Source of the DNA: Bacteriovoracaceae bacterium
GTDB lineage: Bacteria > Bdellovibrionota > Bacteriovoracia > Bacteriovoracales > Bacteriovoracaceae
Direction of reading: 5' to 3'
DNA length: 44,627 bases
Assembly (NCBI GenBank): GCA_947451425.1
Contig: CANGAC010000003.1
Location: 1-44,627 of the forward strand
Position numbers and translations under genes: made by a program. The stretch's first letter is position 1. Every line of letters starts with the position of its first letter. The notes under the pieces are model-generated. The model worked only from the letters and a program-made list of their open reading frames with translations, had not been told where the DNA came from and did not search any database. Positions 1-8,055 of this stretch are shown piece after piece.

Positions 1-149
1 CCTTTCGGCTTCACGGAAATATGGAAGTTCCAGACGTGATCGATCATCTGCGGAAGAAGAGTGAGCTGAAGGACCTGGGTCTTATAAAAGAGAATTCCCA
101 TCGGGAAAAAAATCAGGAAGGCCGTAATGAGGATGATGTTCTTTCTCAT
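1..149 (-). CDS. Inactive transglutaminase/7TM-type membrane protein, N-terminus only
   Basis: The gene runs off the left edge, so only about the first 49 residues are visible. It opens with MRKNIILITAFLIFF, a positively charged start followed by a long hydrophobic segment, which fits a signal anchor. The start lies 3 bases after the stop of the upstream protease gene, so the two are co-transcribed. In known gene neighbourhoods the retropepsin-like (so-called RimK zinc protease) partner is followed by a membrane protein with an inactive transglutaminase domain fused to seven transmembrane helices, then by an ATP-grasp ligase. The family is inferred mainly from that neighbourhood because the diagnostic domains lie outside the window. 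Confidence 0.5.
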   Translation of the reverse strand, partial: MRKNIILITAFLIFFPMGILFYKTQVLQLTLLPQMIDHVWNFHISVKPK

Positions 150-152
150 GGG

Positions 153-629
153 TTAATCACCAAGCACGTGGGAGCGGGCCACGTCGACAATGAAGCGTCC
201 CAGAAGAAGGTTTCGCCCGACGAGGAATTTGTATTCCATGCCGGAGCGATCATTCAGGTTGATGAGAATTTCACGTTCAATACTTCCGATGCGGACTTTT
301 TCTTTGATCACGTAGCGCTTGCTCACAGCACCCGCTGTGTTCGAAACTTTCTGGGTGGTATCGACTTTCCGGAGAAGATCAATTTTTTTTCCATCAGCAT
401 CCACGGTTTCAAACTTCACGAAGAGATCTCCGCGCTGTTCAACTTCTTCAATCTTCACAGCGTGAAGAGAAGTTGTTTTTGCACCAGTATCAATGCGCGC
501 ACGATGACGGATTTTTAAATCAGGGAGATCAACCCATTCCACGCGACCAATGAGAACTTTCTCCTTCAGAAGCTGGGCCTCGGAAGTAGGTGCGATAAAA
601 ACCAGCATGAAAAGAAATAGAAGCTTCAA
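153..629 (-). CDS. Exported retropepsin-like protease (RimK-associated 'zinc protease' family)
   Basis: 158 residues with a Sec signal peptide (MKLLFLFMLVFIAPTSEA). The mature part has the family hallmark IDTGAKTTSLHA at about residues 46-57, where D-T-G resembles the catalytic motif of retropepsin-type aspartic proteases, and a later VGRNLLLGRFIVD segment typical of the fold's end. The family (PF05618) was first called an ATP-dependent zinc protease. Relatives sit beside ATP-grasp peptide ligases and inactive transglutaminase membrane proteins, a set proposed to make and trim peptide tags. Here the next gene starts 3 bases downstream, as in that arrangement. Substrate unknown. Confidence 0.82.
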   Translation of the reverse strand: MKLLFLFMLVFIAPTSEAQLLKEKVLIGRVEWVDLPDLKIRHRARIDTGAKTTSLHAVKIEEVEQRGDLFVKFETVDADGKKIDLLRKVDTTQKVSNTAGAVSKRYVIKEKVRIGSIEREILINLNDRSGMEYKFLVGRNLLLGRFIVDVARSHVLGD

Positions 630-792
630 CGGAATTCCTGAAAAGAGAGTTTGGGTGATGATCCATGATAAAACAGAGAGCCCATGCCCGGCAATAGGGA
701 TAAGACTGCTAAAGCCCCAGAATTAAAGAAAAAAAAGGACTTAATGATTGGGGTGAAATTGTCCGATAAGAAGGCAAGACAAAGGAGTCTCT

Positions 793-960
793 ATGACATG
801 GAACTTTTCTGCTTTCTGCACGCATTTCTTCTTCTGGTCGGTCTCAGCTTTCATGGTGGTTCACTTTGCGTGGGTACAAAAGCCTGCTCAAAACCGTGAA
901 ATCGCAAGCTGGAAGCCGGTCATTGTTAAGCCGATGTACGACGCCAGCTTTAAGCAATAA
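793..960 (+). CDS. Small single-pass membrane protein (55 aa)
   Basis: A 55-residue gene beginning MTWNFSAFCTHFFFWSVSAF, with one hydrophobic helix at about residues 8-30 and a polar tail ending YDASFKQ. An AAGGAG ribosome binding site lies 6 bases before the ATG, which is the main evidence that it is translated. An overlapping frame from 684 has no such site and was rejected. It stands alone between two minus-strand units. I do not recognise the family; the tryptophan- and phenylalanine-rich helix suggests an inner-membrane small protein. Confidence 0.6.
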   Translation: MTWNFSAFCTHFFFWSVSAFMVVHFAWVQKPAQNREIASWKPVIVKPMYDASFKQ

Positions 961-999
961 TCTCGATCTTATAGTCCGGGGCTCTCCGTCCCGGACCTC

Positions 1000-2739
1000 T
1001 CACTCTTCAATTTTTAGATATTTTACGTAATTCCGGATGAGCGAAGATTTCCTGAAATTTCTGATTTTCGGTGACTGAAGCACAAACGAACTCTCATACA
1101 TGAGTGGAATCCACGGCAGATCGTCGAAGACTAACTCCTCCATCGCCTGAAGGATTCTTTCCCGCGACTCAACATTGGTCGTCTCTTTCAACTGGAAATA
1201 AAGCTTATCCACTTCAGGGTTCCCATAGCCGGACTTGTTGATCCCCGGGAAATTTGTCGAAACCAGAAGCTGCATGATGTTCTCACCATCCGGATAGTCA
1301 AAGATCCAGGCATCGGTAAAAAACTGAAGCTCACCCGCGCGGCCTTTTTTCAGGAAATCCGTGAAGGGAAGTTTTTCAATTTTCACCCTGAGACCGATCG
1401 CCTCAAGATACTCTTTAATGAAGTTCGCTTCCAGAAGCGCAATTCCCTCGTTCCCACGGGTGGAATACGTGATGACAGGAATTTTTGAAGGATCAGGGTA
1501 ACCGGCGTCAGCGAGATACTTTTTCGCGAGCATCGGATCATACTGAAAGCGAAAATCCCGCGCCGGACGGTAACCGGCAATCCCGGGAACCAGAATGGAA
1601 TTCGCGCGAAGATTTGTGTTCTGGGAGATGAGCTGAAGATAGCGGGTGTAATCAATGGCGTGAGCAATGGCGAGCCGGAGATTCTTATTTTTTCCGAAAA
1701 GTGGATCCCGCATGTTGAAGCCAAACCAGCGCGACGTCAGCATCGGAAAATGACCTAGCTTAAAATCATTTTTCCGAAGTTCCAGAGTGAGCTCACCCTT
1801 CTCGTCATAGAGCCTCGGAATGAAAGCCTTCGGCACAGTCAGGAGATCAATTTCCTTATTGAGAAACTTCTCCCATCTTTCTTCTTCTTTATTGATGTAA
1901 AAGCGCACTGTTTCGATGAAAGGAATTCTTTCCTTTGAGGAATCAAGAAGGTTCTGGACGTTCGCGTATCTGTCACCGACCGTCGGGTAGTAGTCTTCGC
2001 GGTAATCGCGATTTTTATGCATTTCAATGTAGCGGCTATTGTAGCCGCTATAAATATAAGGGCCGGTTCCGATCAGGACTTCATCGAGCTTGTTTTCATA
2101 AAACGAAACAATTTCCCATGGTACAGGAACAACGAAGTTCATCGCCAGGTAGTAGATGATATTGGGTTCTGATTTCACGAGACGGATGATGAGTGTGTTG
2201 TCATCCAGTGCTTCAAATCCTTCGATCTTCACATCGAGGAGATTTCTCCAGTCTTCATTGACACGCTTTCCGTAGTCCCCGAATCCTTTCACGAGATCAG
2301 CAAACAATCCGCGCCCCGGGCTCTTCAATGTTTCCATTCCCAGACGGCGGAACTGGAGAACAAAATCGTGGGCCGTGACTTCGCGCCTCTTCCCCTTGAA
2401 GGCCGGATGAGGGTGATAGAAAATACCTTTCTTGATGGGAATGATAAGAATGGTTCCCTTCTCTTCGAGCTTCGGAAGTGTCTCAGCGAGAAGCGGCTGA
2501 ACTTCGTAAGGACGCTTCAGATAATGATACTGGTAAAGCGGCTCCATCACCTGAGCAGACACCACCAGCGAATCATCTGAATAGGATTTTGCCGGATCAA
2601 GACTTTCGACTTCGTTATCAAGTGAGAGTCGGATCGTCGTCGGCTTGAGTGGCCCAAGATCAAGCTGCTTCCACATCCAGTAGGTTCCGCAGAAGAGGGC
2701 CGTGATTAAGACCGCAAATAAAGCCGTGCGGTTCTTCAT
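1000..2739 (-). CDS. ABC-type peptide/oligopeptide substrate-binding protein
   Basis: 579 residues, typical length for the SBP_bac_5 (PF00496) family, the periplasmic receptors of Dpp/Opp-type importers. An N-terminal hydrophobic segment (about residues 7-24) has no obvious lipobox cysteine, so it is either a cleaved signal or a membrane anchor. The family start is visible as the ESLDPAKSYSDDS segment at about 45-57, and the central TGPYIYSGYNSR segment corresponds to the conserved GTGPY motif. No permease or ATPase genes are nearby, so it is an orphan receptor. Its ATG overlaps the TGA of the upstream oxidoreductase by 4 bases, so translation is probably coupled. Confidence 0.88.
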   Translation of the reverse strand: MKNRTALFAVLITALFCGTYWMWKQLDLGPLKPTTIRLSLDNEVESLDPAKSYSDDSLVVSAQVMEPLYQYHYLKRPYEVQPLLAETLPKLEEKGTILIIPIKKGIFYHPHPAFKGKRREVTAHDFVLQFRRLGMETLKSPGRGLFADLVKGFGDYGKRVNEDWRNLLDVKIEGFEALDDNTLIIRLVKSEPNIIYYLAMNFVVPVPWEIVSFYENKLDEVLIGTGPYIYSGYNSRYIEMHKNRDYREDYYPTVGDRYANVQNLLDSSKERIPFIETVRFYINKEEERWEKFLNKEIDLLTVPKAFIPRLYDEKGELTLELRKNDFKLGHFPMLTSRWFGFNMRDPLFGKNKNLRLAIAHAIDYTRYLQLISQNTNLRANSILVPGIAGYRPARDFRFQYDPMLAKKYLADAGYPDPSKIPVITYSTRGNEGIALLEANFIKEYLEAIGLRVKIEKLPFTDFLKKGRAGELQFFTDAWIFDYPDGENIMQLLVSTNFPGINKSGYGNPEVDKLYFQLKETTNVESRERILQAMEELVFDDLPWIPLMYESSFVLQSPKIRNFRKSSLIRNYVKYLKIEE

Positions 2740-3878
2740 AGGGAAATCTTCGGATCTTTGAATCCCTGGAAAAAGGATTGATTTCTTTCTCCGGACACAA
2801 GTTCGCTTGTCTCTTTGGCGGCATGAAAGCCAAGACCCATCCCATGGCCGGAAAAACCTCCGACAAACCAGGTAGGAAGTGGGGCCTCAATTTTTTTGAG
2901 GATCGGGAGTTCGTGCTCCGTGAATCCCATGATTCCGGACCAGCGGTGAATCACTTTGTAATTCAGCCCTAAAACAGTCCTGACGTAATCTTCCAGGCCC
3001 TCCTGAATTTTGGGAGAGACTTTTTCAAAATTTCCCGTCTCGCCTTTTTCATCGAGGAGGCGTTTGCCACCAATGAGAATCGCTTTCTCACCGGCCTTTC
3101 TCCAGTAGACCCGTTCCGCCGGATCGTAATAAAGAGAAGCTGCTTCAAACTCATCATCCGTCTCGATCGCGAGCATCTGCGCGCGATTCGGCGTAATCAG
3201 TGGAATAAAGGCAGGGTGAAATTCCGGAGCATAGCCGTTCAAGGCCAGAACCACTTTTTTACAACGGACAGTGTTCATGACAGTACGGACACCGTCGGGA
3301 AAAAGTTCAAAGGCTCCGGAGCTTTCGATGATCTGAACCTTCCTTGCCTCGAGGCTCTTCCGAAGAGTGTTCAGAAGCTCCATCGGATTAATTTTGTACT
3401 CAGGTTCTTTGCGGAAAGCTCCCTCGTATGTGGAATTGAGTTTTTCCGGGATCGCGTTGGTCCATTCAAAGCCGAAATCCGGATGCAGCTTTTCCAGGTC
3501 CGTTTTTTTTCTGGTTAAGGTCAGGGCGCTGGTTTTATCTATCTTGATTTCAGGACTGGACTTCAGGATATTCTGATTCACCAGCTCGAGAGAAGTTTCT
3601 GCAAACCGACAGATCGAGAGAGCTTTTTCCACGCCCCATTTTTCAGACAGGTGGTGATAAAAATAAGCACTACCGTGAGTAAGAAAGCCGGCATTCCTTC
3701 CGGAGGCACCGGCACCGGGGCGCGATCGTTCGATCACTGTGACTTTGACGTCGGGAGAATTCTCTGTGATCCACCAGGCAGTGGAAAGCCCCAGGTAGCC
3801 CGCACCCACGATCAGGACATCCGTCTGGATGTCCGGAACCGTGAAAGAATGTGAGCGTTGCCAGTGGGAGATCGTCAT
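2736..3878 (-). CDS. FAD-dependent amino-acid-oxidase-type oxidoreductase (DAO family)
   Basis: 380 residues with an N-terminal Rossmann fold, VLIVGAGYLGLSTAWW (GxGxxG, about 22-37), followed by ERSRPGAGASGRNAGF, the FAD-contacting GAGASGRNAG motif of the DAO family (PF01266, GlyOx/DadA/PuuB-like). The C-terminus has GFSGHGMGLG, the second conserved flavin loop. Such enzymes oxidise glycine, D-amino acids or amines; the substrate cannot be read here. GAGGAA precedes the ATG, which directly follows the TAA of the upstream gene. Tight coupling to a peptide-binding protein suggests use of imported amino compounds. Confidence 0.88.
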   Translation of the reverse strand: MTISHWQRSHSFTVPDIQTDVLIVGAGYLGLSTAWWITENSPDVKVTVIERSRPGAGASGRNAGFLTHGSAYFYHHLSEKWGVEKALSICRFAETSLELVNQNILKSSPEIKIDKTSALTLTRKKTDLEKLHPDFGFEWTNAIPEKLNSTYEGAFRKEPEYKINPMELLNTLRKSLEARKVQIIESSGAFELFPDGVRTVMNTVRCKKVVLALNGYAPEFHPAFIPLITPNRAQMLAIETDDEFEAASLYYDPAERVYWRKAGEKAILIGGKRLLDEKGETGNFEKVSPKIQEGLEDYVRTVLGLNYKVIHRWSGIMGFTEHELPILKKIEAPLPTWFVGGFSGHGMGLGFHAAKETSELVSGERNQSFFQGFKDPKISL

Positions 3879-4754
3879 TTATTTCCTCAGGAGTCTGAAC
3901 CTAAGATGATACTCCCAATCGTCAAAACGCGATTCCTTTTTGTGAACTTTTTTGAACTCCACATACGAGTGTTCCCGGAGGATTTCCGACAACTCATCTG
4001 TGGTATAGCCGAAGGATCCGTTGGCGAGGCGATCGTCGTTGTTGAGAGACAGAAGAAGATCGGCCAGGGCCTTCACTTCCTTCCGAAGATTCACAATCAC
4101 TTGCGCATGTTCCGGATCGATCTGGGAATAAACAGAAATGGCGATATCGATGATGATGGATGACAACTTCTGAAGGTCTTTGATGTCGTCGCCATCGGAC
4201 TCGATGATGCCGTAATCAATGATCAGGTGATTGTCCGGAGCCTTGGCGGGAACACCCAGGAGCGGGTAAATCGCGCGATCAACCTCATTGAAGAAGAAGG
4301 TCTCTCCTTCATCCAGGCCCTTGTAAATCGATGTGACTTTTCCGGTTGGGATCACGCCATCAGTGACAAAGAAATAACAGTAAATATCATCGTTAAAGAA
4401 ATCATCACTCTCTTCCACAACATCGAAGCCGAAGGCGTGAAGCGCGAGCTCGGGAACGGCCGAGGTATCAGCTTTCCGGTTCTTGATCCAGCTGTCGTAC
4501 TTGTCATCTAGGGGAAGGGCGAATTCAGTCTTGGCCTCAAGGACAGCGAGGTACGGCTCAAGCATTTCCGGTGTGATTTTCTTCTTCTCGAAGATCTCGA
4601 TCAGCGCTCGAGTTTTTGGCTTGAGAACCAGTGTGCGGGAGAGATCGTGATTCTCTACATAGATCTTCACGGCATCCCGGAAAGCAGGAAGGACGAGTGA
4701 GTTTTGTGCCCAGGCAGGACCGACCAGCATGAGTGCCAGAACGAGGTATTTCAT
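3879..4754 (-). CDS. Exported protein of unknown function (291 aa)
   Basis: The signal peptide MKYLVLALMLVGPAWAQ has a clear AWA cleavage site. The mature protein is acidic in its middle (VVEESDDFFNDDIYCYFFVT) and has a run rich in isoleucine and aspartate (about 190-215). No catalytic motif was recognised. It heads a tight minus-strand operon with the FAD oxidoreductase and the peptide-binding protein: its TAA abuts the next ATG without a gap. Function unknown. Confidence 0.75.
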   Translation of the reverse strand: MKYLVLALMLVGPAWAQNSLVLPAFRDAVKIYVENHDLSRTLVLKPKTRALIEIFEKKKITPEMLEPYLAVLEAKTEFALPLDDKYDSWIKNRKADTSAVPELALHAFGFDVVEESDDFFNDDIYCYFFVTDGVIPTGKVTSIYKGLDEGETFFFNEVDRAIYPLLGVPAKAPDNHLIIDYGIIESDGDDIKDLQKLSSIIIDIAISVYSQIDPEHAQVIVNLRKEVKALADLLLSLNNDDRLANGSFGYTTDELSEILREHSYVEFKKVHKKESRFDDWEYHLRFRLLRK

Positions 4755-4816
4755 GATTGTTCCTTTGACAGGAAAATCATAGCACCTGAAAAATCACGGT
4801 GACGACAGGTTTGTGA

Positions 4817-5059
4817 CTAGGAGGCTTTCTTGTAAGTTTTAATTTCAGGATAGAAATCTTCTTCGTACTCACTCTTGTATTTGAGAAAGAGTTTGTAGTT
4901 TCCGAATTCGACTTCAGACATCATGCCGATCTGTTCGTCGAGCGACTTTTTGAAGCACATATCGATAAAGTTCAAATGGAAGGGGTCCAGATTTGAATAG
5001 AAATCTTCTGTGAGAGGGACACTTTTTAAAAGATCTTTGAGACTTTTGGCATGGTACAT
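4817..5059 (-). CDS. Small cytoplasmic protein of unknown function (80 aa)
   Basis: The chosen start (MYHAKSLKDLLKSV) has AAGGAG 5 bases upstream. A GTG two codons earlier would place that site against the start codon, so it was not used. The product is soluble, acidic and probably helical (about half charged residues; segments SLDEQIGMMSE and KYKSEYEEDFYPE), with no signal peptide. Family not recognised. It lies about 60 bases upstream of the exported protein at 3879-4754 on the same strand and may share its promoter. Confidence 0.65.
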   Translation of the reverse strand: MYHAKSLKDLLKSVPLTEDFYSNLDPFHLNFIDMCFKKSLDEQIGMMSEVEFGNYKLFLKYKSEYEEDFYPEIKTYKKAS

Positions 5060-5188
5060 AACCACTCCTTCCTGATTTCTTATCGGTATTTACTGACGAG
5101 GGTTAATCCTTTTAATATATTTTCTTTGCGGCCGGAAAATGAAGACTTATACTGCTTATCCCACCAGGAAGCTCAACTAAGGCGCCGA

Positions 5189-5941
5189 ATGGATCTCTCT
5201 TACCAGTGTATTTTTGTCGTGAATTTCCTGCTCTGCTTTTTCAGCATGAAAGTTCTGAGCTGGATCATGACCCCGAAGGCCAGACGGCCTGAGATAGTTT
5301 CCTTTCTTTTCTCGAACCCCTATCTTTCCGTCCGATCCCTGAGAATAGCAGCTCCGACTCCCGTGACATCTCCCTGGATGAGTCTCCTCATGTACTCAGT
5401 GCTCATGGGGATCATCTTCGTCAGTGTCTCTTATTTTCTCTCACCTCTGGGATACTTTGACCGCATTCTCCTCGGTGTTGGAATTTATTTTTTCACGGAA
5501 TCTCTGGGAGCCTTCGGACAGTGCTTTTTCTTCTGGAAGAAGGAAAATTATTTTCCTATTCACCACCGGCCTCTTTCTTCACCCTCTCTCAGTGAATTCT
5601 GGGGGCGAAGATGGAATCTCTGGGTGCAGGACTGGATTGCGGATGTGAACCGGTCCTTTCACGGCTCTCATAAGACAAAAATCATTGCGAGTTTTCTTTT
5701 CTCAGGCCTGTTTCATGAAGCCATGGTGAATCTTCCGCACTGGATTTTCACCGGGGAAAGTTATTTCGGGACCATGCTGGGATACTTTATCATCCAGGGC
5801 ACTGGACTTTATCTTGATAAGAAATTTTTCCGCCACCATTCTCCTCTCCTCAGGAAAATCTTCTGCTGGCTGGTGGTCGTTCTTCCTGCTCCGCTCTTCA
5901 TCAATGTGCCGGTACTTCGGTTTTTTGGGATGACGGAATAG
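5189..5941 (+). CDS. MBOAT / wax-synthase-like membrane acyltransferase
   Basis: 250 residues from the ATG at 5189; an in-frame start at 5051 exists but would overlap the divergent small gene and adds a poorly hydrophobic leader. Several membrane helices are visible. The SLSEFWGRRWNLWVQD segment (about 142-157) and FLFSGLFHEAM (about 179-189) match the FWGRRWN and catalytic-histidine HE motifs of the wax synthase-like MBOAT branch (PF13813), which acylates alcohols or lipid hydroxyls. The neighbours give no substrate. The weak AAGG ahead of the ATG leaves the start uncertain. Confidence 0.68.
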   Translation: MDLSYQCIFVVNFLLCFFSMKVLSWIMTPKARRPEIVSFLFSNPYLSVRSLRIAAPTPVTSPWMSLLMYSVLMGIIFVSVSYFLSPLGYFDRILLGVGIYFFTESLGAFGQCFFFWKKENYFPIHHRPLSSPSLSEFWGRRWNLWVQDWIADVNRSFHGSHKTKIIASFLFSGLFHEAMVNLPHWIFTGESYFGTMLGYFIIQGTGLYLDKKFFRHHSPLLRKIFCWLVVVLPAPLFINVPVLRFFGMTE

Positions 5942-5965
5942 CTTCCCCGGGCGAAGATGAGAGCT

Positions 5966-6295
5966 ATGGAAAACCTGCTCTATGAACTCGCACTTTTCTC
6001 CCTTCTTGGTGTGCTCTACTATTTCTACCAGAAGAAAAAAATTCTTTCTTACGAAGAGAATAAGGGTGCCCTCATCATGGGTTACATCCTCCAGGCATGC
6101 CTTTCCATCCGGGGTGAAAATCCGGACAAAGACCTCGATCCTGTGATCGAAAGTCTCGATGATTACCTTCAGAATAAAACTCCTACACCACCCACGGCTC
6201 TCCTTTCGGTTTACGCCAATTCTCCGACGTGTACCGCTGAGCTAAAAGACGTCATTCTCCAGGGAATTGAAGACCTGAATGATTCAAAAAAATAA
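5966..6295 (+). CDS. Small membrane-anchored protein of unknown function
   Basis: About 109 residues from MENLLYELALF. An ATG three codons upstream at 5957 is an alternative and neither has a strong binding site. One N-terminal helix (about 4-21, ending YYFYQKKK) anchors a soluble acidic tail with a proline/threonine-rich stretch (NKTPTPPTALL). The end overlaps greB by 17 bases, so the two are translationally coupled. Family not recognised. Confidence 0.6.
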   Translation: MENLLYELALFSLLGVLYYFYQKKKILSYEENKGALIMGYILQACLSIRGENPDKDLDPVIESLDDYLQNKTPTPPTALLSVYANSPTCTAELKDVILQGIEDLNDSKK

Positions 6296-6764
6296 TTACA
6301 TCACTCCCCGGGGACACAAAAAACTGGTGGATGAACTAGAATCCCTTCTGCGTGTCGAAAGACCCGAAGTGACGAAGCTCGTCCAATGGGCCGCAAGCAA
6401 TGGTGACCGCTCGGAAAATGCCGACTACCTCTACGGAAAAAGACGCCTCAGGGAAATCGACCGCAGAGTGCGTTTTCTTTCCCAGCGTCTCGATGCGGCA
6501 CTTGTTGTTGACCCTGAAAGCATCAAGTCCTCAAAGATACAATTCGGAGCAACACTGCAGGTGTCAGATGAAGAGGGCAAGCTCAGAACATACAGTATTG
6601 TGGGGGTTGATGAGGTTAACACGGCGAAAGGTCACATCAGCTGGCAGTCTCCCATTGGCAAGGCCCTCATCGGAAAAGAAGTCGGCGATGAGGTACTTGT
6701 TAAAATACCAGCGGGCGAAGTAACGTTAGAGATAGTGAAGATTATTTATCAATCCATCGAATGA
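6279..6764 (+). CDS. greB: Transcription elongation factor GreB
   Basis: 161 residues. The N-terminal coiled coil carries the acidic tip within WAASNGDRSENADYLYGKRR (about 42-61) and REIDRRVRFL, followed by an FKBP-like C-terminal domain with SPIGKALIGKEVGDEV. The tip sequence DRSENADY with RLREIDRRVR distinguishes GreB from GreA. It enters the RNA polymerase secondary channel and stimulates cleavage of backtracked transcripts. The start at 6279 lies inside the end of the upstream membrane-protein gene. Confidence 0.95.
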   Translation: MIQKNNYITPRGHKKLVDELESLLRVERPEVTKLVQWAASNGDRSENADYLYGKRRLREIDRRVRFLSQRLDAALVVDPESIKSSKIQFGATLQVSDEEGKLRTYSIVGVDEVNTAKGHISWQSPIGKALIGKEVGDEVLVKIPAGEVTLEIVKIIYQSIE

Positions 6765-6771
6765 GGTTTTT

Positions 6772-7152
6772 ATGAAACTGATTCTCGCAGCCCTCGTGTC
6801 TCTCCTTAGTTTGTCTGCCTTTGCTGCTTTTACAGAAGTTGAGTGTACCGGTCGGAATGGCCAGCAGGATATCACAGCAGTTGTAGAAGAAGGTTTCGCC
6901 GGTTCTTTCCGTCGCGCGGCCGTCAGAGTGCAATCTCCAGAAGTAAACGAAATCAAAAATTTCACTGTTATAGGTCGCGGAGCCTTTGGGAATCGCGTTC
7001 GTTACGAGGGAGCGGGCTTTGACCTTGAAGTCGATTTCTGGCCGGATGTCAGACCACAATGGGCGAGAACGTATCGCGGTAACTTCTCATCCACTGAGAT
7101 GAACGTTCCCTTCACCATGCTCTGGTGCCGCTTCCCGAATATTCGTCCGTAA
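6772..7152 (+). CDS. Small exported protein of unknown function
   Basis: 126 residues with the signal peptide MKLILAALVSLLSLSAFAAF. The mature part has two cysteines, in VECTGRNG near its start and MLWCRFPN near its end, likely forming a disulfide, and many beta-type segments. It starts 7 bases after greB ends, with GAGG upstream of the ATG, and is closed by an intrinsic terminator at 7168-7196. Similar small beta-rich exported proteins recur later in the window but share no clear sequence identity. Confidence 0.78.
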   Translation: MKLILAALVSLLSLSAFAAFTEVECTGRNGQQDITAVVEEGFAGSFRRAAVRVQSPEVNEIKNFTVIGRGAFGNRVRYEGAGFDLEVDFWPDVRPQWARTYRGNFSSTEMNVPFTMLWCRFPNIRP

Positions 7153-7167
7153 AACATTCCTTAACAT

Positions 7168-7196
7168 GGGCCTTCCTTTCCGGGAGGCCCTTTTTT
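7168..7196 (+). terminator. Intrinsic terminator after the greB unit
   Basis: GGGCCT (7168-7173) pairs with AGGCCC (7185-7190), followed directly by six T. It lies 16 bases after the stop of the exported-protein gene. Confidence 0.85.
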
Positions 7197-7264
7197 CCCA
7201 GCATCCCAGAATTCCATTCCACGATAATATTTTGTTACGAGACCTGAGCTCCAAAAGGAATGGC

Positions 7265-8017
7265 ATGCTTTATATCCGCACGATTATGATCCTCACGACC
7301 CTGATCTCTTTCGACATTTCGGCGAAGGTGAAATTTGACCGGAAGGAAAGACAGAAGGACGTGAATCTTGCGTCGGGGAAAGATAAAGGCGTTCGCAGTT
7401 ATCAGGCCTCAACAATCAAAGTCCTGAACTTCCCGGTCACTGTTGTAAAAGACAGCATTCTGAACTTCTCTGATAAGTGCAACAACGCCTTCAGAAAAAA
7501 ACGCGAGTACACTCCACTTGAGTTTGATTGCCGTTATCACAATGAAAATCTGATCGAATCTTTTGTCGTGAAGACGATCCGCCAGGGTACGTGGACAAAA
7601 GAAGATCATGAAGTCGATCGCTTTGTCGTTGGACGCAAAGTTTATAACCGCGGTGAAAGCGGTTACTACGAGCTAGTGAAAATCAAAGAGACTGTTAATC
7701 CACTGAAACAAAAAACAGTCGTGATCGAAGAAGAGATGCTGAATAACGATGAGGCCAGGAACTTCGTATCGGTGAAGTTCAAGAAAGAGTCACCTTTCGA
7801 AACGTCGAAAATCCGCTATACGCTGACGGAGATTGCTCCGGGCAAAACCGAGCTCCGTTACATCTACAAGGGCACTACCACCCACTGGATACTCAATAAG
7901 GAACTCTCGGTTCCACAGGTATTCGCGGGCATCAGCAAGAGTATCAATAATTTAGTCTCTTCCATTGGAACTGAGTCAGAAGTTCAGACAAGAAAGATCG
8001 CTTCCGAGCAGAATTAG
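7265..8017 (+). CDS. Exported protein of unknown function (250 aa)
   Basis: The start at 7265 (MLYIRTIMILTTLISFDISA) gives a signal peptide and has AAAGGA 5 bases upstream. An in-frame start at 7166 would run through the preceding terminator and is rejected. The mature protein is basic and rich in lysine and beta segments, with two cysteines (FSDKCNNAF, EFDCRYHNE). The fold is not recognised; the pattern of short strands resembles START/lipid-binding-like exported proteins, but that is weak. Confidence 0.7.
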   Translation: MLYIRTIMILTTLISFDISAKVKFDRKERQKDVNLASGKDKGVRSYQASTIKVLNFPVTVVKDSILNFSDKCNNAFRKKREYTPLEFDCRYHNENLIESFVVKTIRQGTWTKEDHEVDRFVVGRKVYNRGESGYYELVKIKETVNPLKQKTVVIEEEMLNNDEARNFVSVKFKKESPFETSKIRYTLTEIAPGKTELRYIYKGTTTHWILNKELSVPQVFAGISKSINNLVSSIGTESEVQTRKIASEQN

Positions 8018-8028
8018 TTTTCTCGACC

Positions 8029-8055
8029 GGGTCATCCTTGTGATAAGTATGACCC
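8029..8055 (+). promoter_or_regulatory. Hairpin touching the radical SAM start codon
   Basis: GGGTCAT (8029-8035) pairs perfectly with ATGACCC (8049-8055), and the ATG of the downstream gene begins at the next base. No Shine-Dalgarno sequence is evident between them. The stem could limit translation initiation, or could be the end of the upstream transcript; it lacks a T tract. Confidence 0.4.

Noticed and set aside
740-790. FliA-like promoter (CCGATAA) before the 793 gene
   Set aside because: The -35 TAAA spacing is off and the match is short.
684-899. 71-aa frame on the plus strand
   Set aside because: It has no ribosome binding site, begins inside a leader region, and overlaps the better-supported 793-960 gene in another frame.
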